Assembly: GCF_030936135.1 (NCBI RefSeq) | Contig: NC_082613.1 | Coordinates: 1,674,001-1,738,000, forward strand | DNA from: Gavia stellata | Taxonomy: Eukaryota > Chordata > Aves > Gaviiformes > Gaviidae | DNA length: 64,000 nucleotides | Direction of reading: 5' to 3' | Shown: piece after piece, positions 45,095-56,600 of the stretch | How positions within the stretch are numbered: the stretch's first letter is position 1 | Layout: every line of letters begins with the position of its first letter | The notes under the pieces: model-generated | What the model saw: the letters and a program-made list of their open reading frames with translations, nothing else | Databases searched by the model: none | Told to the model about the DNA's origin: nothing | Translations under genes and position numbers: made by a program

Positions 45095-45182
45095 GTAAGA
45101 CCAGCACCTTTATTTATCACATCTGTATCCTGACATAAACAGATGCTGTAGCCTCAGTAATCCTTCACAATTCTTTTGCAAC
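45095..45182 (-). ncRNA. Candidate last exon of an unrecognised minus-strand transcript
   Basis: On the minus strand a strong acceptor (TTTCTTTCTTATTCAG) precedes GTTGCAAAAGAATTGTGAAG. About 70 bases later comes AATAAA (45109-45114), then a GT-rich stretch, which is the architecture of a terminal exon. An upstream piece (45417-45468), bounded by CAG and GTGAGT, could be an internal exon. I recognise no protein. A divergent non-coding RNA from the RTEL1 promoter is the simplest reading, but unproven. Confidence 0.3.
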
Positions 45183-47074
45183 CTGAATAAGAAAGAAATT
45201 TTTTTCATTAAACTTCAAAAATTTTGTTTTCTCTGTTCTCAGTTTTTAGAAGAAACTGGCACAGCAATGCTGAAGACAGACTTGCCAACGCTGGCGCTGC
45301 AGCCTTGGTCAAGTAAGGTGAATGGTGCAGAGGAACAACCCTCCAGAAGGATGAAGAGCGTTTAGCCGGTGCTGACTCATGTCTGCCCCTGGACAGCAGT
45401 GCATCTGCTGACTCACACGCCTTTTTGGGCTTGGTAACCTTCCAGCTCTTCTCTCTCAGAAGGTAACGCTGCTTCACTCAACATTACTTAAATCACAGTT
45501 AAAATAATCTGATTTGACACACTATTGATAGTATTCTTCAATGTGGGAAAGATGTATTTACAGGAAATGATGACACAGTATTCCATATACTTATGAGGAG
45601 TTTTAAACCTTTGTTCTCCATTATAAATACCTTATCCCACACTCTCACTGTACAATCTTTACACAGTCATTTCTTTTGCAGCTTAATCTTGCACGACTGG
45701 TATCAAGTTAAAGAGTTCACAGTCAGAAACATGAACAAAATCAGTTGTTACATTTTGTGTGGCACGCTGTGAAGATCTGAAGGAATAACTCAACACTCTC
45801 TAGCCCGTTTGCTACAATTAAAGACAGTTTACAATCCAGGGAAGTTCAGCTCAAGGAGTTTAAAGGCTGGCAACCAAAACAGCAACGCCCGTAAGCTCCC
45901 CTAACTGAACACCTGGAAGACACAGAATGTACCAGAAGTTTAAGAAGAAATTAAATTACATAATATACTCAAGTTTAAGGTCTGTTCCTTTTAATAGTTG
46001 TTTTTCTTTAAATATTCTAACACTTCTACATACAAAGAAGCTGTGCAGCTTGCTAGGAATAAAGGCATTTTAAAGTTACAATAAAACAAGCCACATCCTG
46101 GTCTACATCTATGCAGTAACCACCTAACAGCGCAAGATGCAGCAATAAAGTACAGAGAGATGTGTGTATTTTCTTCCTACCTTCTTCCTCATATAACTGC
46201 ATAAAATATGGTTTTGCAAAATTTGGGGATCCGGGTAAACCATGCCTACGCATTTATTAAAACACTTGCACAGTTTGCTAGAGTCTTACAAACTGAGTAA
46301 TCCGTCAATCCTGAGCAGTTCAGAGCTCACTACAATGAACACACATATTGTATGAGCAACTCGGCCTGAGCAACTGAAACGCTGATGCAGCTGTTCCCTG
46401 CCGTGTGCGGGGATACTCTGACAGGGGCCTGAAGGCTGAAAGAATCGTGCTGAAGAAAAGCAGGGAACAAAGGAGCAGCACATTCCCCCCTAACAAAAGA
46501 GACCCGTCAGAATTCGTTACTGTTCTTAATGCAGAAGCTACACAGCTCAACATAACGACATAGAAACCCTTAGATCTTAAATGCTGAGAGTTGCAACAAA
46601 GAATGCTGTAATATTCTGCCTTCTCCTATATGCAGCACCACTGAAAGGTGCCAGAGGCGCAGCACAAAGCACAGCAGCGCACTGGAAGCACATTCTGGTC
46701 AAGGGCACTGCTTATCACACGCTCCCCTGTGTCGCCAGTGAAGGGGAAGAACGCCAGCCCCGGGCGGCCCTCGCCCAGGAGCGCTCACACCCGAACAGCG
46801 CTCGGAGGCTTTGGAAATGTGGCCCCTTTCCTATTTCTAGCAACCAAATAGCGAGTCTCCGGCCTTTTCGGGGCCCAGCCTCGGCTGCTGAGGGACCCTC
46901 CAGCTGAACCACCCAGCGTCTGATGGCGGGGCGCTCCCCACGGGCCCGGGTCCCGCTTCCCTCCAGGCCCCACAGGGCCAAACGCCACCGGACTCGGTCC
47001 CCTCCTGCTCGCGGCCCCTCGGGCCCGCACAGCAGCTCATAGAAAACAGCGCCGGACCCCCGGGCCCCACTCAC

Positions 47075-47264
47075 TCCCCGCCGCCCAGGCGGGCCGTGTC
47101 CGGGCCGGGCCCACCGGCAGCCCGCGGCCGCCTCCCCGCCCCGTTCCCTGGGCAACGCCGCAGCTCTCGCGAGAACGCCCGGCGGAAGTTACGCACTGCA
47201 CGTGAGTGGGCAAGCGGTGGGGCACGTGATACAGGCGCGGGGATTCCGAACGGCGGAGCGGGAG
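47075..47264. promoter_or_regulatory. RTEL1: RTEL1 CpG-island promoter, possibly bidirectional
   Basis: The region is CpG-dense and TATA-less. It has the 10-bp palindrome TCTCGCGAGA at 47165-47174, an ETS-type CGGAAGT at 47183-47189 and an E-box CACGTG at 47223-47228. A plus-strand donor GGGAG|GTGAGG at 47264-47265 may close RTEL1 non-coding exon 1, which would splice to 47641. A minus-strand donor GGGGA|GTGAGT at 47075-47074 faces the other way. Another plus-strand donor, CAC|GTGAGT, lies at 47202. Confidence 0.55.
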
Positions 47265-47640
47265 GTGAGGGGTGGTTGCCGCCGCCGCTCTGCCCGCGTT
47301 CCCATGGCGACCGCCGCCGGGCCGGGGACCCCGGGAACGCGGGCCGGGCCGGGCCGGGCCGGGCCGGAGCGGGCGGGGGGGCCCGGGAACGCGGGCCGGG
47401 CTGGCTCCTCCGCATCGCCGCGGCCGGGCCCTGAGTGTCCGTGGGCCTCCTGCCCGGGCTGCGGTGCGGGTCCGCTGGTAACGTCCCGTCCCGAAATACG
47501 AGGCGAAAACCGGGCCTTTCGGCATTTCGCCGTGCAAACGAACCTGCCCCGATTCCGGTTTGTCGCTCTACATGGCACCGGCGGTGCAGCCCCGTCCCGG
47601 CGCGGCGGTGGGTGAATCACGGGCCTGTGGTTCCTCGCAG

Positions 47641-50600
47641 GTACTTGGCGGGAAACATGCCGAAGGTAACGCTGAACGGCATCACGGTGGATTTCCCCTT
47701 CCAGCCCTACGAGTGCCAGGAAGCCTACATGGCCAAGGTGCTCGAGTGCCTGCAGAAGGTGAGTGCCGCCTCTTTTGGTTCGCGTACGAATGGCGTTTCA
47801 TTTATAACTGTAAAAAATCTCTAAGAAGAGGTTGTCACAATTCAAATAGTAAGTTTGCAGACGACACCAAGTTGGGCGGGTATGTTGATCTGCTGGAGGG
47901 TCGGAAGGCTCTGCAGAGGGATCTGGACAGGCTGGATCGATGGGCTGAGGCCAATTGTATGAGGTTCAACAAGGCCAAGTGCCGGGTTCTACACTTGGGT
48001 CACAACAACCCCATGCAACGCTACAGGCTTGGGGAAGAGTGGCTGGAAAGCTGCCTGGCGGGAAAGGACCTGGGGGTGTTGATTAACAGCCGGCTGAATA
48101 CGAGCCGGCAGTGTGCCCAGGTGGCCAAGAAGGCCAACGGCATCCTGGCCTGTGTCAGAAGCAGTGTGGGCAGCAGGAGTAGGGAGGTGATCGTGCCCCT
48201 GTACTCGGCGCTGGTGAGGCCGCACCTCGAATCCTGTGTTTAGTTTTGGGCCCCTCACTACAAGAAGGACATTGAGGTGCTGGAGCGTGTCCAGAGAAGG
48301 GCGACGGAGCTGGTGAGGGGTCTGGAGCACAAGTCTGATGGGGAGCGGCTGAGGGAGCTGGGGGTGTTCAGTCTGGAGAAGAGGAGGCTGAGGGGAGACC
48401 TCATCGCTCTCTACGACTGCCTGAAAGGGGGTTGTGGTGAGGTGGGTGTTGGTCTCTTCTCCCAAGTGACAAGTGAAGGACAAGAGGAAATGGCCTCAAG
48501 TTGCACCAGGGGAGGTTCAGGCTGGATATTAGGAAAAATGTCTTTCCTGAGAGAGTGGTGAAGCACTGGAAGAGGCTGCCCAGGGAGGTGGTGGAGTCAC
48601 CATCACTGGAGGGGTTCAAGGAACGTGTGGACGTGGCACTGCAGGACATGGTTTAGTGGGCATGGTGGGGTTGGGGTGATGGTTGGACTTGATGATCTTA
48701 CAGGTCTTGTCTAACCTTAATGATCCTGTGATTCTTTGAATTCAAGCTTACTTTTTGTTGTTTGTATCCCGCCTTTTCCAATTCTTCTCTGACCTTCTTT
48801 TACTTGTATTTTTATTTTACTATATAGTTATTAAAAACCCAGGAGCGTGCAAGTGGCAGTCAGTAAAGATGTAGGTAGAATGTTTCTGCATAACTCGGGA
48901 AAAGGAAGAAAAGCTGAGCAAGTAGTCCATGTGTTCATGCAGTCTGTCCTTAGATATCTGGGGTTTGGTTTTGCGTTGTTAGTCCTTGGACTATTAGTGT
49001 AATTCATCATTTTATCTACAATAGGATAATCTTACTGAATGAATGTCAAATACGGAAATGGTCTTTAGAATAGTTATCTTTGTTCTGGAGTTGGTTAACA
49101 GATCTCCATGGTCCCCGTTCTTCACAGAGATCAAACAAGCTTATTGTGGAAGCGTTGGCTTCCATGTGGCTCAGAATTCCTCCATGTCACGGGCAATGGC
49201 TTGGTTCCTGCTTGGTACCTCCTCGTTTTAAAGTAAAAGTGTTGTAAGCCTATTATAAATTCTTTCAGTACAGTTGAACAGGAATTATCACGGCACTGCA
49301 AGCTCAGCTGCTAGTTTTTCTGCAACTTGTAGTATTGTTATGCACTTCAAAATTGTACCATCCAGTAGGACTAGGTGTTTAACAGTGCTTGGAAAATTTT
49401 CTGCCTAAACTATGATGGGGGATATAGTCTTAATTCTAAAGGGAACTGGCGGTCTGTAATCTGAGAGTCACTTTCTGGTTTTTTGCAATAACGTCTAATA
49501 TTTTCAGGTATTTTATGCTGAAATGCGATGCATTGTATTTGCTCTAAAAGTGGAGAATTCCTCTGCTGACTAGAGGATAGTAGTTGGCTCTGGGTTTTAG
49601 ATTGAGCCTCGCTAAGTTGATTAAAGGGTCTTACAAGTAGTGCATTTATAACAACCTTATGTAGGGTATGTCTGTGTTTCTGTTGTATGGTAGAGTTCAC
49701 CGGGTAGTGATTGCTTTTTTTACTGAGGAAATGCAGTACTGCACAAAGACCTGTTCTAGTTGAATCTCCAAATTGCTCATTTTTTGCCTTTTTATTTTAT
49801 TTCTCTTCAATAAAGAAGGTAAATGGCATTTTGGAGAGCCCTACAGGCACGGGAAAGACCCTCTGCCTGCTGTGTTCCACTCTGGCTTGGCGGGAACACT
49901 TTAAAGATACTATCTCAGCCCGCAAAATTGCACAGCGTATGAACGGAGTGGAACTCTTTCCTGAGAGACCGGTGTCATCCTGGGGCAACGCTGCCACAGA
50001 TGCTGATATCCCAAGTAAGTACTGTGATTCTTATGCGCAGTAGGGGCGACAGAGGAGTGTTAACGAACGCTTGCTTTTATCTATCTTTTGTAATAAGTAT
50101 GTGATTATAAAAGTCATGGAGCCGTTGTTTAGCAGCTGAAGCACAGTTTCACCATTTTATAGATTTTAAAGGTGTTTTACATATTTTTAATTTTTCTTAG
50201 AACATTAGAAACTCATTTAGCTCATTTTGTGTGTGTGAATAGATGACAACATTTCTTGCTGTCTCTACAAGGCAAGCTGTTACCATAGTACCAGCTGGGA
50301 AAGGAGGCTAATAATATCTCTAGTTCTTCTTTCCATGCCAATAATGTTTTTCTGCTTTTTTCTCATCTATTTGGCAGCTTATTACACTGACATTCCTAAA
50401 ATAATTTATGCCTCCAGAACTCACTCACAACTTACGCAGGTCATTAGCGAATTAAAGAACACAGTCTACAGGTAAATATGATTTAGGATAATGTTCCTAT
50501 TCAAAGAAAAGGTGGAGAAACCCATCTTATTTAGTTATTGTTTGTATTTATGTGGGTGAATGTATAAAAAATGATATCCAGTGAAATGTAGTTCTCTTAG

Positions 50601-53600
50601 TGTGCATGTATAGAACCGGAGTTTCTTTGTTGTTGGGTTTGGGTTTTTTCATACTTCACAGCTGCTTTTCCTTTGCGCTGCTTTTCCTTTGCGCTGCTTT
50701 TCCTTTGCGCTGCTTTTCCTTTGCGCTGCTTTTCCTTTGCGCTGCTTTTCCTTTGCGCTGCTTTTCCTTTGCGCTGCTTTTCCTTTGCGCTGCTTTTCCT
50801 TTGCGCTGCTTTTCCTTTGCGCTGCTTTTCCTTTGCGCTGCTTTTCCTTTGCGCTGCTTTTCCGCAGTGGGAAGCCGTTACAAAGTTGAATTCCTTAGGC
50901 AGATGTAAATCTATGAAGAACTTTGCAGTTTTGCTATACCAATGTCTGTCACAGTTTTCAGCTGTTGACACGCTGGTGTGTTGACCGAGCTCTTTGTGCA
51001 GGTAGTAATCATTCCTTTATATGTTTCTTGTAAAGATACAGCCTTGTCATAAGCAAAAAAAGTATTGCAGATGTTTGTAGGGCATTAGTTCTTGTCACAA
51101 CCTTACTCTAAAAAGCACAGCCAGCTTGGAATAGCCTGTAATAGATGACAGGTCCCAGCTTATTTGCCTGAACTGTCGTAAGAGAACCCAGATTTTGTAG
51201 TGGGTGATGTAAGCTGCCACTCATTACCTCCTGCTGTAAACTGCTGCTTATCACCACCCACTGCTGCCAGTACCATAAAGTCAAATAGCATATACAGCTG
51301 TTACAAACAGACTAACTTACTGTTTCTGATTCTGACCCTTATTTTGGGCTCATCTGTTTCTCCTGAACATTTCGCTTTTGATACATGATACCCAACCTAG
51401 GCATGTACAACTGTGTTCTTTTTGCTTGCCTTATTTTTAACATCAGTTTTGTGTATTCTGTTTGAACAGGCCGAAGATATGTGTTTTGGGTTCCAGAGAG
51501 CAGCTTTGCATCAATCCCGAAGTGAAGCGACAGGAGAGCAACCACATGCAGGTGAGAACAGAGCCTTGAAAGCATGCACAGTGAGAACACAGAGGGTTTT
51601 TGTTTTGGCGTATGGTGTGTAATTCGTAACTCCGACATTGTTTAACTGCTGGAGGCTGTAGGGAAAGATAGTAGTTCTAAACGTGTTTTGAGGGACTTCT
51701 AGTTTCTAGTTTTGTGAGCGCAAAACTTAATTCAGAGTGTCTGGTAGCATTTTCCATCCGGAGAAGGATGTCATTGTGTAGAACATGAGAATTAATCGTT
51801 TGCAGTTTACTTTCTGATCTGCCACTGAAGTGTTTTTCGAGAGCAACAATAATTTCCAAATAGTGGTCAGTGATTGATTTACCTGTTACTTTTACAAGTA
51901 ACATCAAAGATTACTGTTTTGAAGTATTAGTGGCAAGATAGAACAAAATTTCCTCTGAGCATCTGAGTGTTCTGTGCTGCATAAAAGAGAGCCTAACTTT
52001 TAAGGTGGACAGAGGGACATATGATTTTAAAACTGAAGAAGTGTGATTAGCATTTATTCATGAGCTGGTGTTACAGAAAACTAATAGCTCTTCACCCCTT
52101 AACGCGCTTTTCAGTGCTTGACAAGCTGTGCTGCTCTTGGCTAAAATATATGGTATTTTACAGATCTACATGTGCCGAATGAAAGTGATGGCTCGTGCTT
52201 GTCATTTCTACAACAATGTGGAGGGTGAGTTTGGCTGTGGAAGTAAAGCCCTATTTTTTTTGGAGAGGGAGAGATTTGCTAGGCAGGTAGAGAAGTTTGG
52301 AAGAGTTGGCAGAATATGCCTGTGCAGGTGTTTTGCTCTGTGTTAATGTCTTTCAAGAATGAAATGTTAGGAAGTGGATGAGCGTGATGATCAGGGTAAC
52401 AACGAATCTTGGTGTGGTACCTTTACCTAAGCTTGTGGTTGTAATGTGATTTTTCACAGAAAAGAGCACAGAGAAAGAACTGATTGAATCAATCATGGAT
52501 ATCGAAGACTTAGTTAAAAATGGAAACAAGCACAGGTAAATGATCCCCTCTGACCTTCCTCCCCCTTACTTGTGAAAACAGTGAAAACTATTTCTCTGCT
52601 CGTTTTTATTAATAACTTGGTATGAACTTGGCATGCACTAAAATAGCAGAACAATCATGAGAGCAAAGTGGAGTGGCTACATATGTTGCAGAGACAGCTT
52701 CCAAGAAAAGCGTGCGTGCTGTAAAGCCTTAACTTCTGTTACTGCATCATACAGCAATTTGTTTCAATCCTTATTTGTGTAAAGACTGAATTGGATCAGA
52801 GTTGGGCTCACCAATGTTTTATTTCTCGCTTGAGCAGAGGCTGCCAATCTCATCTGACATGACAAATGATACTGCAGTTTTGTATCAGATCTAAGAGGAT
52901 GAGGTGACTGATTTGTTGAGATAAAATAGTCTAGTGCAGCATTTACTTCTAGCCTAAAGGGGTGAAATGATAATGCAGTAATGAATGCCACTCTTTCTCC
53001 TTTAATTTCTTTTTTGTTTTGTTTTGTTGAGCTGCGCAGCTAGGTACTGTTTTCTACACTTCTTTTTACTTGTGTTGTGTGAATAGAGCTAGCCATCTGC
53101 CCTAAAATTAAACATGCCAGTTTCAACTGCTTAAGAAGTTGATCAGAAACCCTTGAAAGTATGAAACATAGTACATGAATGTACTCTTAATATTTCTGCA
53201 AGTATTACTTTATAGTTTGTACTACGTTTGGTTTTTTTTTAAACAGAGCTTGTCCTTATTATCTCTCGCGAAGCCTGAAGCAGCAAGCAGATATTATTTT
53301 TATGCCTTACAACTATTTACTAGACTCGAAGGTAACATATCTTTGCTTTTAAATGCAATTGTTCTTCTATTTATCTTATATTGGCTTTTAGTGGATAAGC
53401 TGTGAAGAACTGATGCACAGCAAGCGAATGCATTATGTGGTATACTTCAAAACTAATCACAACCCACTTCAAGTTCAGAACCACAGAGGGTGCCCTTTTG
53501 TGTTTTTCTCTGTAAAGTTCTTCTTTCCCACAGTTAAGAAATACTTTCGGTTTTCTTTTTTTCTTTGAGGTCTTGCTATTTTTGTAGAATTAGCTTTGTA

Positions 53601-56600
53601 GAATGTGATGCCTTGTTGTTTGGTGATATTCACCTCCTGAACACAAATCTTCAGTCACATATTATGCAGTATTTTTGTGTGCGTTCTGAGACATTTTTGT
53701 TTCTGCAGCCAACCACTTGATTTCTAGAATAAGGAAACTTTTTTGGTAGAGATTGGACATGTCTCTTGGAAATAATCGCTGACTTTGTTAAAAAAAAAAA
53801 AAACAAACAAAAAAAAAACACTGTTGCAATAAGTTGTCCATATTTCGTGGATAGAAAATGAAACCTTTGAAAACTCTGAGGAAACAAATCTGCTGACATC
53901 TTCATGCACCTTGGAGTAATTAATGAATTATAGTACAAGCCAGATTACATTCCACTGCTACAAAAGGCAAAAAGACCAAATGTTTCGTAAATTAAAAAAT
54001 AAAATAAAATTTAAAAAATCTCTGACCATCTTAAGCAAAGAAGCATTGTGAAATTAAGTTAGGTGATCTGGTACTGTCGGGAGTGTTTTCAGAACATCCA
54101 CTTCTTGTAAAGACGACACAAGCATAAATATGTAAAAACAAGGCAAATCCCCCTGCTTTGCACCCCACTCCTCCCGGATCCCTATCGGCAAAAATAGCAA
54201 CTGAAATTAATTCTGGTAAACTTGTGTATCCTAGTGTGGTACAACTGGTATTTTTTTTCTTTATTACAATGTAAGTTGTAACCTCCATAAACTTCTACGT
54301 GATGCATTTTATCACCTTCATTTCCAGAGAAAATGATTCTGTGGTTTATATATTAGGTGGCTACAGCGATCACTTGCTGTTTTCTAAAAAAAAAAATGTA
54401 TTCAAAATACATGAAAGCCCCAATCTGTCTCATGAACTAATTTCTCTATATTTCTCTGGGATGTTTTTGTCCACTCCTTCATTCTCTTCATCTTTTAGAG
54501 CCGGAGAGCGCACAACTTAGACCTGAAGGGGACTGTGGTAATACTTGATGAAGCTCACAATGTGGTAAGTTGTTTCTGGTCTGTTGCCATTTTTCAAACT
54601 TCACCCAAAGAGAAAACCAGACCAGTGCCCTATTATAAACAGTCTGTAAAATCTGTACTCAGCTATTTCAGTTGTTAATGTTCATTATCATGAATATTTC
54701 TTGTTTCCGTGACAGTTAAAGCTTTGTAGTTTAATTAATGGTCCTTTGACACTACTGTGATTTTCTACAAGGTGATAGTTTCTTCCTGAAGGGTGGATCT
54801 CCAAATTTATGAGGGCGCTCATTTTCTTGTTTGGAGAGTTCTCTTCCATGGTGTAAGAAATCGTGAAAGACCCATTCTTGCATCAGCTGTCCCAGTGCAG
54901 TAGATGGCAAATGTGACTTGTAATATTTCCAAGTCTTCACTCACACAGGAAAAAAAAAAAAAATATGTTGCATTATGAGATCTTCCTCTTAGATGGCTTG
55001 AAACTGCAGCCCTTTGCCTAAATAATTAAATGCAAAGGAACACTTGAAATATGTCCCTTTTTTCTGCCACATGAACAACCTCCCAGTGGGATTTCTGCTA
55101 AACAGCTGCAAAGTTTTATTTTCTGATTGCATGTTCTTCTTTCAATAAACAGGCCGCCGGAGGGTGTGCTGTGTTTGACTAGAGGTAGTTGCAGAGTTGT
55201 GTCCTGTATGTGCTTCCTTCGTCAAAACATCTTCTTTTCTGTTGAAAAATGGGTGGAAATCCAGTCATAGTTGTTTGGATTTTGGTGGTTTTCCCCCTTT
55301 GTAGTGTTTTAAAAATATTAATTGATGCCTGCATGCAGAAATTAACCAGCTGTTCTAGAATTACTCGTGTTGCAAAATTTGTCATCAGACAGCATGCTAC
55401 TTGGCAACTGAGTGGGAGAAACAAAAGGATGTCAAGAAAAATCTATTATCAGCAACACTAAGAACACAGAGGAGGGAGGTGACACCTATTAAAAACAAAA
55501 GGGATCTTAATGATGACAGTGATTTGCTACTAGCTGGGAATGGTAGAATGTTGATAATGCGAAAGAGGCAAAATCTGATCTACATTTTAGAAAAAAGGGT
55601 GCCTAGTAATAGTCAGAGTCTTCAGGTGTTTGTAACATGTCCTCTGGCTTGAGCAGGAGATCAGAAATGAAATCAGGCCTGGTCATCTGGACTTTATCAT
55701 CTATGAAATTGCCTGAGCAAATAGCACACTGAACAGTTCAAATAATGCTTCCGTTCCTTATATTTTAGGAGAAGTTGTGTGAGGAGTCATCTTCTTTTGA
55801 CTTGACACCCTATGATTTGGCTTCGGCAATGGATGCTATAAATGTTGTACTGGAAGAACAAGCCAAAGTGGTTCAACAGAATGAAATAAATGCTGAGTTC
55901 AATATGGAGATGGCCAATTCAGGTGTGTTGACAACCACAAACCACTGTTTCACTGGGATTATAGGAAGCTACTACCAAGAACTGAAAAGTAACTTTTCCT
56001 AACAGTTTTCGGGACATTTACTCTCACTAGTAGATAAATTATTGTTAATTAGTAATCGCTGCTAGACAAACATGAAAAGACTTGGCCAAACCAATGTGGC
56101 ATGAGGGGTCATGAAGGAGAACAGTGAGTGGAATAAAGAAGATGTCTTTCCATGTACACAGTTCTAGCCTTCATATCTGTAATTTCTGAAAAGCCATAAA
56201 GAAACTGGGAATGAAACAGACATGAAACATCCTCTTTGAAATCTTTCCTTTCTTCAACAGGACTGAACATGGAACTTGAAGATATAGCAAAGATAAAGAG
56301 TAAGGTTATTTTTTGTGTTGTTGAAAATTGTTGTTGAAACAGTTTTGAAAGGTCAACAACTATAAATCAGGTTCATGTAGCATTTCTGTAGACTTTGCTC
56401 ATAACTGAGAAATTCATGGAAGTTTAAGTTGTCTCTTTTTTTTTTTTTTGTGGAATGTTTAGTTACAGTTTTTTCCCAAGAAGATGAGAGATTTGGCAGA
56501 TGAATGCATTGCTTCCTTCTTAGCTAGAAGTTCCCTTGTTTGCTAATCTTGCCAGCATGCTGGAATTGTATTAGTTGCACCATTCTGCTGTAAGAACATG

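Larger units (their letters stand above)
41301..47074. other. STMN3-RTEL1 intergenic interval
   Basis: No recognised protein exon. It contains a MIR-like relic (44285-44400), a candidate minus-strand terminal exon (45095-45182) and AT-rich sequence up to the GC-rich RTEL1 promoter from about 46740. Confidence 0.6.
50015..53246 (+). other. RTEL1 introns between residues 100 and 205
   Basis: Intervals 50015-50377, 50472-51469 (with the 16-bp array), 51552-52163, 52225-52459 and 52536-53246. No other element recognised. Confidence 0.7.

Noticed and set aside
45208-45477. An 89-codon minus-strand frame (YLLREKSWKVTKPKKACES...)
   Set aside because: It begins at a non-ATG codon and I recognise no family. 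It is mentioned only as part of the possible divergent transcript.
46715-47155. A 146-codon minus-strand frame in the RTEL1 CpG island
   Set aside because: No ATG start, GC-rich composition, no family resemblance.
47560-48243. A 227-codon frame running through RTEL1 coding exon 1 into CR1
   Set aside because: It is out of frame with RTEL1 in exon 1 and simply reads through the donor into the CR1 reverse-transcriptase fragment.
50661-50863. CRISPR-like array
   Set aside because: The repeats are contiguous with no unique spacers, and the context is a vertebrate intron.
50597-50984. Lysine-rich (minus) and Phe/Leu/Cys-rich (plus) repetitive proteins
   Set aside because: They are translations of the 16-bp tandem array in an intron. 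All frames remain open only because the unit lacks stop codons.
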